Shown one piece after another: positions 1 through 5,767 of a stretch of DNA of 9,888 bases (position 1 is the stretch's first letter; the number at the start of each line of letters is the position of its first letter). The stretch spans positions 1 to 9,888 of the forward strand of contig JBIOYL010000419.1 in NCBI GenBank assembly GCA_044870185.1. The letters run 5' to 3'. The notes under the pieces are model-generated. The model searched no databases, was not told the origin of the DNA, and saw nothing but the letters and a program-made list of their open reading frames with translations. Source of the stretch: JBIOYL01 sp044870185. GTDB lineage: Bacteria; Actinomycetota; CALGFH01. The position numbers and the translations under genes were made by a program.

Positions 1-524
1 GGCGTCTCGCCCAGCAGATGGGCGGTGTGGAGCAGCGAGTGGCCGAGCAGGAAGCGCACGATCACGACGCCCCGCTCGCGGTCGGCGAGCGACGGCAGGC
101 GCGCGAGCACCGGATGGGCGACGGCCCCGCCGCCCTGGCGGCCGGCGTCGGCGCGCGCCCCGAGGCCGGCCGCCCGCTCCCGGCGGACCAGGTCGGCGGC
201 GAGCGCGATGAGCTCGGCGGCCAGGTCGGTACCGCTCGACGCGATGGCCGGCAGCTCACCCTGGGCCATCCACACGACCTGGCAGGTGAGCTGTTCGGCA
301 ACGGCCGGGTCGCCGACCCAGCCGGCCAGGTAGCCGACGGTACGGTGGAGGTGGGCGTCGTAGAGCGCGAAGAGGGCGGCCTGGTCGCCGGTCACGGCCG
401 CGCGCATGAGCGCGTGCTGGGTCGCCAGCTCGGTCGCGAGGTCGAGCTCGAGACACGGGCAGGTGATCGCCGGGCGGCCACGCTCGGTCGCCAACTGGGC
501 GAAGATCGGCTCGCCCTCGCTCAT
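1..524 (-). CDS. ECF-type RNA polymerase sigma factor, C-terminus cut by window edge
   Basis: The minus strand stays open from an ATG at 522-524 to the left edge, giving 174 residues with no stop. Residues about 42-85 (starting GDQAALFALYDAHLHR, then GYLAGWVGDPAVAEQL) fit sigma-70 region 2, and residues about 138-174 (LPSLADRERGVVIVRFLLG, then HTAHLLGET) fit the helix-turn-helix of region 4. Such proteins guide core RNA polymerase to a special promoter set. The poorly conserved linker between the two is usual for ECF factors. Oddities: the region 4 position that is usually Glu in the S-x-x-E-x-A pattern is His here, and an N-terminal Cys-Pro-Cys (residues 22-24) precedes region 2. No good ribosome site lies before the ATG, so the start is tentative. 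Any anti-sigma partner would lie beyond the left edge. A sigma-like regulator with relaxed function is also possible. Confidence 0.68.
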   Translation of the reverse strand, partial: MSEGEPIFAQLATERGRPAITCPCLELDLATELATQHALMRAAVTGDQAALFALYDAHLHRTVGYLAGWVGDPAVAEQLTCQVVWMAQGELPAIASSGTDLAAELIALAADLVRRERAAGLGARADAGRQGGGAVAHPVLARLPSLADRERGVVIVRFLLGHSLLHTAHLLGET

Positions 525-729
525 CGGCCCGGCGGGGGCTGCGGAGCAGAGACGACGGCGACGGCCGCCGACCCCGCGGTGGGCGGTGTTCGCATGAATC
601 AGCCTGCTTCGGCGGCCGCTCGGGGGAGGTGGGGGAGACCGCCGGCGGGCATCCTACCTCATCGGCATCGGCGCAAACGTCGGACGAGCATCCAATGCCA
701 TCGCGCGTGACCTTGCGCTGTCTCGTCGG
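525..729. other. Intergenic gap, no gene seen
   Basis: These 205 bases lie between the start of the sigma-like gene and the stop of the VOC gene, both on the minus strand. I see no convincing open frame, promoter pair or terminator. A promoter for the sigma-like gene would be expected here but I cannot point to one. Confidence 0.4.
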
Positions 730-1152
730 TCACGCGCCCGGCTCCACTCGCCTGGCCTCCTGCAAGACCCAGGTGTTGCCGTCGGGGTCGCGGAAGTCGG
801 CGAACGAGCCGTAGTCGCGGCGCTCTGGATCCGGGCCCGGCACCCACGTGCCCGACTCGAGATGCCGGACCTCGCTGACCTCCACCCCGCGTTCGACGAG
901 CTCGGCGCGCGCGGCGAGGATGTCGGCGACGACCAGGTGCGTCCCGCGGACGGACCCCGGCGCCGCGTCCGTGATGCCCGTCCCAAGGGCGATCGAGCAC
1001 GCCGAGCCCGGCGGCGTGAGCTGCACGACGCGAAAGTCGTCGCCGGCGCGGTGGTCGACGTCCAGGTTGAAGCCGGCCTTCTCGGCATAGAAGGTCTTGG
1101 CGCGGTCCACGTCCGAGACGGGAACCAGCACGAGTTCGAGCTTGAAGTCCAC
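730..1152 (-). CDS. VOC family protein (glyoxalase/bleomycin-resistance/dioxygenase fold)
   Basis: The 140-residue product begins VDFKLELVLVPVSDVDRAKT, a typical first beta strand and helix of a vicinal-oxygen-chelate module. It ends with FRDPDGNTWVLQE (residues 120-132), the family's characteristic last strand. Two beta-alpha-beta-beta-beta halves are visible, with candidate metal ligands His72 (in GTHLVVADI) and Glu132. Length fits single-domain VOC proteins, which dimerise in the cytoplasm. These bind metals and act as glyoxalases, dioxygenases or drug-binding proteins; the substrate cannot be read from sequence. The GTG start at 1150-1152 is preferred over an in-frame ATG 42 bases upstream because AAGGAGG sits eight bases before the GTG and the fold starts there. 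It shares strand with the isomerase gene 221 bases upstream but is probably separately transcribed. Confidence 0.88.
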   Translation of the reverse strand: MDFKLELVLVPVSDVDRAKTFYAEKAGFNLDVDHRAGDDFRVVQLTPPGSACSIALGTGITDAAPGSVRGTHLVVADILAARAELVERGVEVSEVRHLESGTWVPGPDPERRDYGSFADFRDPDGNTWVLQEARRVEPGA

Positions 1153-1158
1153 GATGAG

Positions 1159-1167
1159 CTCCTCCTT
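1159..1167 (-). promoter_or_regulatory. Strong ribosome binding site deciding the VOC start
   Basis: Read on the minus strand this is AAGGAGGAG. Its AAGGAGG core (1161-1167) ends eight bases before the GTG at 1152-1150. It lies inside the reading frame opened by the upstream ATG at 1194, which argues that the upstream ATG is not used. Confidence 0.75.
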
Positions 1168-1326
1168 CTGCTTCGGTCGCCGAGGTTCTGGCAAGTGAGA
1201 CGCCGGCTCGGGTGAAACTCATCGGTGGTGCGATGAGGCGGCCCGGACGGGCGTGTGGTCGCCGTCAGCTCACCCGACCTCGGTGCACCGGACGAGACGG
1301 TGGGGGGTGTGGGGCCGCCGGCGGCG

Positions 1327-1386
1327 TGGCGGCGCTCAGCCGGCGGCGTGGCGGCGTGGCGGCCTGGCGGCGCTCAGCCGGCGGCG
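1327..1386. repeat. Imperfect tandem duplication (38-bp period) over the isomerase stop
   Basis: A 22-bp segment occurs exactly at 1327-1348 and again at 1365-1386, separated by short GGCGGC-type runs. The stop codon of the isomerase gene (TGA on the minus strand, 1374-1376) lies in the second copy, and its duplicate (1336-1338) lies in the first copy in another frame. It looks like a slippage duplication at the 3' end of the gene. Confidence 0.7.
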
Positions 1387-2219
1387 GCCCGGGTCGCGCC
1401 TCGGGCACCGGCCTGCGTCGCGCCCCGGGCGCCGGCGGCGAGGTGGCTGCGGGCCAGCTCCAGGTTCTCCCGCAGGAGGTCGAGCACGGCGGTACGGTCG
1501 TCCGCCCATGAGCGCACGTCCAGCTCGAGGGTCACGTTGCCGGTGAAGCCGGATGCGCCGACCGTCTCCAGGAACGCACCGATCGGCAGGACGCCCTGCT
1601 CGAGCGGCGCGTGGGTGTCGCGGCCGACGCCCGCGTTGTTGGACACGTGCAAGTGGACGACCCGGTCGCGCAGCGCCGACCAGGCGTCGAACAGGTCGAT
1701 CCCGGCCACGGCCAGGTGACTGGTGTCGAGCGTGAGGAACGGGTAGTCGCCCAGCTCGTCGAGCACGGTGCCGCGCTGGAAGGCGAAGCTGCGCTCGCTC
1801 ATGTGCACCGGGAACATGTTCTCCACGGCGATCATCACGCCGGTCTCGTCGTGCACCTGCCCGATCCGCTCCGCCAGCCAGTCGTGGTAGCTGCGCTGCC
1901 AGCGGTAGGGCGGGTGGATGACGATCGTCTCGGTCCCGGCCGCCTGCGCGAAGCGAACGCACCGCTCGACCTTGCCGCGTGGGTCGGCGCCGTACACGAG
2001 CCAGGTCGCCACCAGGAACGGACCGTGGACGGCGGGCACGTCCAGACCGTAGCGGGCCGACAGCGCGGTGACCCGGTGCGGGTCCTGGCTGCGCCGGTCC
2101 TGGGTGATCATCAGCTCGACGCCGTCGAACCCGGCGTCGGCGATCACCTCGAAGGTCTCCTCGAGCGAGTACATGAAGAACGGACCGGTGGCGGCGATCA
2201 CCGGTGGGAGCTGGTCCAC
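1374..2219 (-). CDS. Sugar phosphate isomerase/epimerase-like TIM-barrel protein
   Basis: The 281-residue protein belongs to the xylose isomerase-like/AP endonuclease family 2 barrel (IolE, hydroxypyruvate isomerase and endonuclease IV relatives). Barrel-strand motifs appear in order: GVELM (Glu35), AVHGPF (His65), IVIHPP (His102), AVENMF (Glu133), TLDTSHL (Asp165, His168), VVHLHVSN (His191), DTHAP (Asp201, His203) and TLELD (Glu232). Glu133, Asp165, His191 and Glu232 are the likely divalent-metal set. Known members isomerise or epimerise sugars in the cytoplasm; the substrate here is unknown. The GTG start at 2217-2219 follows GAGGAG with five bases between, and the barrel begins directly. 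The last 20 residues are a low-complexity Ala/Gly/Arg tail built from a tandem DNA repeat and are probably not part of the fold. Confidence 0.85.
   Translation of the reverse strand: MDQLPPVIAATGPFFMYSLEETFEVIADAGFDGVELMITQDRRSQDPHRVTALSARYGLDVPAVHGPFLVATWLVYGADPRGKVERCVRFAQAAGTETIVIHPPYRWQRSYHDWLAERIGQVHDETGVMIAVENMFPVHMSERSFAFQRGTVLDELGDYPFLTLDTSHLAVAGIDLFDAWSALRDRVVHLHVSNNAGVGRDTHAPLEQGVLPIGAFLETVGASGFTGNVTLELDVRSWADDRTAVLDLLRENLELARSHLAAGARGATQAGARGATRAAAG
1389..1436 (-). repeat. 24-bp tandem repeat coding an 8-residue repeat
   Basis: Two 24-bp units, 1389-1412 and 1413-1436, match at 20 of 24 positions. On the minus strand they encode AGARGATQ followed by AGARGATR at residues 262-277 of the isomerase-like protein, forming most of its low-complexity tail. 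The copies have diverged mainly at silent or near-silent positions. Confidence 0.75.
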
Positions 2220-2345
2220 GCTGGCTCCTCGATCGGGTTCCAGAATCCGATACTAGCAACCATCTTGCATTCCGGACGGCAGGTACACTGGGGCGTCGGG
2301 CCACGGGCGTGCCGTGCGCCCGCCGCCCACGGAGGTCGAGCGTTC
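2220..2345. promoter_or_regulatory. Divergent intergenic region with weak promoter-like boxes
   Basis: These 126 bases separate the minus-strand isomerase gene from the plus-strand membrane-protein gene and must hold both 5' ends. They are less G+C rich than the flanking genes. TACACT at 2284-2289 could be a -10 box for the plus strand, and TAGTAT on the minus strand (2255-2250) one for the isomerase gene. Neither has a -35 box at 16-18 bases, so only the region as a whole is supported. Confidence 0.35.
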
Positions 2346-3065
2346 GTGCGGTTCCTGCTGCCCATCGTCGCCACGGTCGCCTCGGCGGCGTTCGCGGTCG
2401 CCGTGCTGCGCCAGTACGCCCAGCGCCGCAAACCCTACCAGCTCGCCTGGGGCATCTCGCTGTCGATGTTCGCGCTCGCCTCCCTGGCGCTCACGATCGG
2501 GTCGGCATGGGCCTGGACACCGCTCGAGTTCAAGACCTACTACCTGTTCGGGGCCATCCTGAACGTGCCCTGGCTCGCGCTCGGCACCGTGCTGCTGCTG
2601 GCCCGCCCGGCGCTGGCCCGCGCCTACCTGGTCGGGCTGCTCGCCTTCAGCGCGCTCGCCGTCGTGCTCGTGGCGCTGGCCAAGGTCGGCGCGGCCGACC
2701 TCGCCGGCCAGGTCGTACCCGAGGGCAAGCGCTTCCTGCCCGTGCCGGTGCGCGTGCTGGCCGTGCTGGGCAACAGCCTCGGCACGCTGATCGTGGTCGG
2801 CGGGGCCGTCGGCAGCGGCCTGGCCCTGCGCGGCAAGCGCCACCTGCGCAGCCGCTTCGAGGGCAACCTGCTCATCGCCGTCGGTGTCCTGCTCGCGGCC
2901 AGCGGCGGGGTGTGGGCGTTCCTGTCGCGCTCGAGCGCGCTCGCCCTGGGGCTCGCGCTCGGCGCGACCGTCATGTACCTCGGCTTCCGACGCGCCTCCG
3001 CGCCGGTGCGGCCGGCGCTGGCCGCCCCCCAGGGCGACGCCGGCGGCCACCCGGCCGCCTCGTGA
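2346..3065 (+). CDS. Seven-helix integral membrane protein, function unknown
   Basis: The GTG at 2346 is preceded by GGAGGT (2331-2336) with nine bases between. The 239-residue product has seven hydrophobic stretches, near residues 3-21, 34-53, 65-86, 92-113, 136-161, 173-193 and 196-214. Short basic loops include QRRK (26-29) and RGKRHLRSR (162-170), and the C-terminus is a soluble Pro/Ala/Gly tail from about 217. There is no signal peptide distinct from the first helix and no transporter, kinase or enzyme motif that I recognise. It sits 138 bases before the glutaredoxin-like gene on the same strand, so co-transcription is possible, but this does not reveal its role. Earlier in-frame starts extend back over the divergent gene and are not credible. 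Confidence 0.75.
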   Translation: MRFLLPIVATVASAAFAVAVLRQYAQRRKPYQLAWGISLSMFALASLALTIGSAWAWTPLEFKTYYLFGAILNVPWLALGTVLLLARPALARAYLVGLLAFSALAVVLVALAKVGAADLAGQVVPEGKRFLPVPVRVLAVLGNSLGTLIVVGGAVGSGLALRGKRHLRSRFEGNLLIAVGVLLAASGGVWAFLSRSSALALGLALGATVMYLGFRRASAPVRPALAAPQGDAGGHPAAS

Positions 3066-3130
3066 GCGGGCGGGCGCCCGCCGTGCGCCGGGCTGGGACC
3101 CGGACCGCGCGGCCCCTCGTGGCCGAGGCC

Positions 3131-3174
3131 GGGCGGCCCTCGTGATTTGGGCTGGGCGGCCCTCGTGATCTGGG
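3131..3174. repeat. 23-bp-period tandem repeat before the glutaredoxin gene
   Basis: The 21-base segment at 3131-3151 recurs at 3154-3174 with one difference (GATTTGG versus GATCTGG). A weaker relative containing GCGGCCCCTCGTGG sits at about 3109-3122. It offers extra in-frame TTG and GTG codons upstream of the glutaredoxin domain and so confuses start prediction. Confidence 0.65.
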
Positions 3175-3203
3175 CCAGGCGCCGGGGCCGGCCGGCCGGC
3201 CGG

Positions 3204-3458
3204 GTGGCCGTCATGCTGTACACGCGGGCCGGTTGCCACCTGTGCGAGCAGGCCGAAGCGGTGCTGCGCGCCGAGCAGCCCAGGCTGGGCTTCGACCTGG
3301 AGACGGTCGACATCGACCACGACCCCGCGCTCGCCGACCGCTACGGCGTCCGCGTGCCGGTCGTGGCGGTCGACGGGGTGGAGCTGTTCGACTACGAGGT
3401 CCCGGCCGACCTGCTCGCCAAGGCGGTCAGGCGGGCCCGCAGGTCGCGGCCTGCCTGA
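3204..3458 (+). CDS. Glutaredoxin-like thioredoxin-fold protein (DUF836 type)
   Basis: The 84-residue product begins with strand VAVMLYTRAG followed at once by the redox motif CHLC (Cys11, Cys14), and has a second conserved feature VPVVAVDG whose Pro52 is the expected cis-proline. This is the compact glutaredoxin fold of small actinobacterial proteins encoded beside rex and hemA. A cytoplasmic thiol-disulfide role is expected; the partner is unknown. The GTG at 3204 or the ATG at 3213 suits the fold. A TTG at 3147 would add 19 residues made by a tandem DNA repeat and is less likely. No good ribosome site precedes any of these. Its position before rex suggests a shared redox theme, but rex has its own promoter in the 161-base gap. 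Confidence 0.82.
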   Translation: MAVMLYTRAGCHLCEQAEAVLRAEQPRLGFDLETVDIDHDPALADRYGVRVPVVAVDGVELFDYEVPADLLAKAVRRARRSRPA

Positions 3459-3514
3459 TCCCTGCTTTACGCCGTAAGTGGTCGGCTGTGCTCGCCCGTT
3501 CTCACCGCGGCCTT

Positions 3515-3543
3515 TTGAGAGCCCGATCACATGAGCCTAGACT
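3515..3543 (+). promoter_or_regulatory. Promoter of the rex-hem operon
   Basis: TTGAGA (3515-3520), exactly 17 bases, then TAGACT (3538-3543). This fits the actinobacterial principal sigma factor (HrdB/SigA) pattern TTGAC-N17/18-TAGACT very closely. Transcription would start near 3550, leaving a leader of about 70 bases before the rex GTG. It is the best promoter in the window. Confidence 0.7.
3516..3531 (-). promoter_or_regulatory. Candidate Rex operator overlapping the -35 box
   Basis: On the minus strand the 16 bases read TGTGATCGGGCTCTCA. Against the Streptomyces coelicolor Rex operator TGTGAACGCGTTCACA, 12 of 16 positions agree, including the whole first TGTGA. One half-site is strong and the other weak. 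Rex bound here would cover most of the -35 hexamer and the 5' part of the spacer, giving autorepression relieved by NADH. Confidence 0.5.
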
Positions 3544-3619
3544 CGGATGAGGGGGTCGTCCCGGCGCGTCGCAGTTCGCGCCGCGGGCGTGCACTTGACT
3601 GCGTGGGAGTTGGAGGACC

Positions 3620-4300
3620 GTGCGAGACCGCAGCATCCCGGAGGCCACCGTCGCCCGCCTGCCCGTCTACCTGCGCTGCCTGGTCGACATGGCAGAGCAC
3701 GGCACCCACACCGTGTCGTCGGAGCAGCTCGCCGACGCCGCCGGGGTGAACTCGGCCAAGGTGCGCAAGGACCTGTCCTACCTGGGCTCGTACGGGACGC
3801 GCGGGGTCGGCTACGACGTCGAGTACCTGATCTACCAGATCCGCCGCGAGCTCGGGCTGGAGCAGGACTGGGCCGTGGCGATCGTCGGGGTCGGTAACCT
3901 CGGCCACGCCCTGGCCAACTACAAGGGGTTCGGCGAGCGCGGCTTCCGGATCGTGGCCCTCTTCGACACCGACGCCGGCAAGGTCGGCGAGCACGTCGGC
4001 GACCTCGTGGTCGACCACCTCGACGACCTCGACCGTCTGGTCAAGGAGCACCAGATCGCCATCGGCATCATCGCCACCCCGGCGGCCGCCGCCCAGGAGG
4101 TCGCCGACCGCCTGGTCGAGGCCGGGATCTCGTCGATCCTCAACTTCGCCCCGGCGCACCTGCAGGTGCCGGCCGGCGTGTCGCTGCGCAAGGTCGACCT
4201 CTCGACCGAGCTGCAGATCCTGTCCTACCACGAGCAGCGCCGGGCCGCGGTCGAACTCGTCCGCGGCCAGGCCGCCCGCCTGGCCGCCCCGAGCCGCTGA
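3620..4300 (+). CDS. rex: Redox-sensing transcriptional repressor Rex
   Basis: The 226-residue protein is full length. Residues 1-80 form the winged-helix DNA-binding domain: IPEATVARLPVYLRCL, then SSEQLADAAGVNSAKVRKDL with the recognition helix near 44-52, then the wing YGTRGVGYDV. A Rossmann domain follows with GVGNLG at 90-95, acidic ALFDTD at 113-118 and NFAP at 175-178. The C-terminal ELQILSYHE region supplies the domain-swapped helix of the dimer. Rex binds operators when NAD+ dominates and lets go when NADH rises, controlling respiratory and haem genes. The GTG start matches the usual N-terminus; GGAGG lies only three bases upstream, with a further GGGAG ten bases away. It heads the haem genes and probably represses its own promoter. 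Confidence 0.96.
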   Translation: MRDRSIPEATVARLPVYLRCLVDMAEHGTHTVSSEQLADAAGVNSAKVRKDLSYLGSYGTRGVGYDVEYLIYQIRRELGLEQDWAVAIVGVGNLGHALANYKGFGERGFRIVALFDTDAGKVGEHVGDLVVDHLDDLDRLVKEHQIAIGIIATPAAAAQEVADRLVEAGISSILNFAPAHLQVPAGVSLRKVDLSTELQILSYHEQRRAAVELVRGQAARLAAPSR

Positions 4301-4310
4301 CCGGCCGACC

Positions 4311-4496
4311 GTGGCCACCGTTGCGATCGTGCTCGAGCCCGCCGGCCGCGGCGGCGCCGCGGCCAGCGGCAGCCCGGGGCCCGAGCATGCGGCGCGTGGC
4401 CTGCTCGCCTGCGACCTGCTCGACGCGCTGCGGCGTGGCGAGGTGCCCGCCGTCCGCGAGAGGATGCGGTCATGCCCGTCTTCGTCGTCGGCCTGA
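4311..4496 (+). CDS. Possible small protein between rex and hemA, unknown
   Basis: A GTG ten bases after the rex stop opens a 61-residue frame that runs 25 bases into hemA. Up to that overlap the frame shows the high-GC coding pattern: nearly all third positions are G or C, while second positions are clearly poorer. Residues about 28-52 (ARGLLACDLLDALRRGEVP and on) would make an amphipathic helix, and a Gly/Ala-rich stretch precedes it. There is no ribosome site, so translation would rely on coupling to rex. I recognise no family. The rest of the rex-hemA gap would otherwise be 171 bases without a gene in a tight operon, which is why I list it. It may still be a chance frame, since stops are rare at this G+C. 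Confidence 0.4.
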   Translation: MATVAIVLEPAGRGGAAASGSPGPEHAARGLLACDLLDALRRGEVPAVRERMRSCPSSSSA

Positions 4497-5767
4497 ACTT
4501 CCGCTCGGCACCGCTGGAGCTGCTGGAACGGCTCGCCATCGGCGCCGAGCGCCTGCCCAAGGCGCTCGCGCACCTGGTCGCCCGTGACCACGTACAGGAA
4601 GGCGTCGTGCTGTCGACCTGCAACCGGGTCGAGGCGTACACGGCCATCACCCGCTTCCACGCCGGCGCGACCGACGTGCGCCGCTTCCTGGCCGAGTTCC
4701 ACCAGATCGACCCGCAGGACTTCGCCGACTACCTGTACGCCTACTACGAGGAGCGGGCCGTCCAGCACCTGTTCGCCGTGGCCAGCGGCGTCGACTCGAT
4801 GGTGGTGGGGGAGAGCCAGATCCTCGGCCAGGTGCGCGACGCCTTCCGGGTGGCCCAGGCCGAGCGCAGTGTCGGCCCCGTCCTGTCGACCCTGTTCGCC
4901 CAGGCCATCAAGGTCGGCCGCCGGGCCCGCACCGAGACCGGCATCGGCGCCGGCCTGGCCTCCACCGTGTCGGTGGGGCTGCGGATCGCCGAGGGCCAGC
5001 TCGGCGGCCTGGCCGGCATCCGGGCGCTGGTGGTCGGCGCGGGCCGGATGGGCGGGCTGGCCGGCCGCAGCCTGCGGGCGGCCGGCGCCGCCGAGGTCGT
5101 GGTGGCCAACCGCAGCGCCGCCAGGGGCGCCGCCCTGGCCCGCGCGCTCGGCGGCCGCGCGGTGCCGCTGGACGGGCTCGAGGCCGAGCTGGCCGCCGCC
5201 GACCTGGTGGTCGCCTCGACCGCCGCGGCCACCCCGACGGTCACCGCCGAGGCGGTGACGCGAGCACTCGGGCGGCGCGCCGGCCGCCCGGCCAGCCGCC
5301 CACTGGTCGTGCTCGACTTGGGCGTGCCACGCGACGTGGACCCCGAGGTGCGGGCCCTTGGCGGTGTGCTGCTCGCCGACCTGGACGCGCTCCGGGCCGT
5401 GCTGGAGACCGCCGGCGACGGCCAGGGCCGCGCGCTGGAGCAGGTCCGCGAGCTGATCGCCGAGGAGACCCGCGCCTTCATGCACGGCCAGCGTGAGGCC
5501 CGCCTGGCCCCGGCGATCCGCGCGCTGCGCGCCCGCGCCGAGCAGATCCGCCAGCGCGAGCTGGCCAAGGCGGCCCCGCGCCTGGCCGGCCTGACCGACC
5601 GGGAGCGCGCCGCCGTCGACGCGGTCACCAGCGGGCTGGTCAACAAGCTGCTGCACGAGCCCGTGGTACGCGGCAAGGCGCTGGCCGCCGGCCCCGACGG
5701 GGACCTGTACGCGGCCATGCTGCGCCGGCTCTACGACCTGGACCAGTTCGATGACGACCGTCGCTGA
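4472..5767 (+). CDS. hemA: Glutamyl-tRNA reductase
   Basis: This NADPH-dependent enzyme reduces glutamyl-tRNA(Glu) to glutamate-1-semialdehyde, the first committed step of C5-pathway tetrapyrrole synthesis. The 431-residue protein shows GLNFRSAPLELLER near the start, the catalytic cysteine Cys50 in STCNRVE, His99 followed by the VASGVDSMVVGESQILGQV signature (about 103-121), the NADPH-binding loop VGAGRMG (188-194), and a C-terminal dimerisation helix region ending LYDLDQ. Length is normal. The ATG follows GAGAGG by seven bases. Its end overlaps hemC by 17 bases, so the two are translationally coupled. In other bacteria the enzyme is the main control point of haem synthesis, consistent with placement under Rex. 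Confidence 0.97.
   Translation: MPVFVVGLNFRSAPLELLERLAIGAERLPKALAHLVARDHVQEGVVLSTCNRVEAYTAITRFHAGATDVRRFLAEFHQIDPQDFADYLYAYYEERAVQHLFAVASGVDSMVVGESQILGQVRDAFRVAQAERSVGPVLSTLFAQAIKVGRRARTETGIGAGLASTVSVGLRIAEGQLGGLAGIRALVVGAGRMGGLAGRSLRAAGAAEVVVANRSAARGAALARALGGRAVPLDGLEAELAAADLVVASTAAATPTVTAEAVTRALGRRAGRPASRPLVVLDLGVPRDVDPEVRALGGVLLADLDALRAVLETAGDGQGRALEQVRELIAEETRAFMHGQREARLAPAIRALRARAEQIRQRELAKAAPRLAGLTDRERAAVDAVTSGLVNKLLHEPVVRGKALAAGPDGDLYAAMLRRLYDLDQFDDDRR

Noticed and set aside
18..710. A 230-codon plus-strand frame at the left edge
   Set aside because: The opposite strand reads as a sigma factor with regions 2 and 4 in order; the plus frame is its shadow.
2265..2289. TTGCAT and TACACT as a promoter for the membrane-protein gene
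   Set aside because: The boxes are only 13 bases apart, too short for a sigma-70 promoter, so the pair is not claimed.
3488..3505. GTGCTCGCCCGTTCTCAC as a Rex operator
   Set aside because: The outer GTG and CAC are 18 bases apart end to end, against 14 in the known operator, and the inner positions do not match; 3516-3531 fits better.
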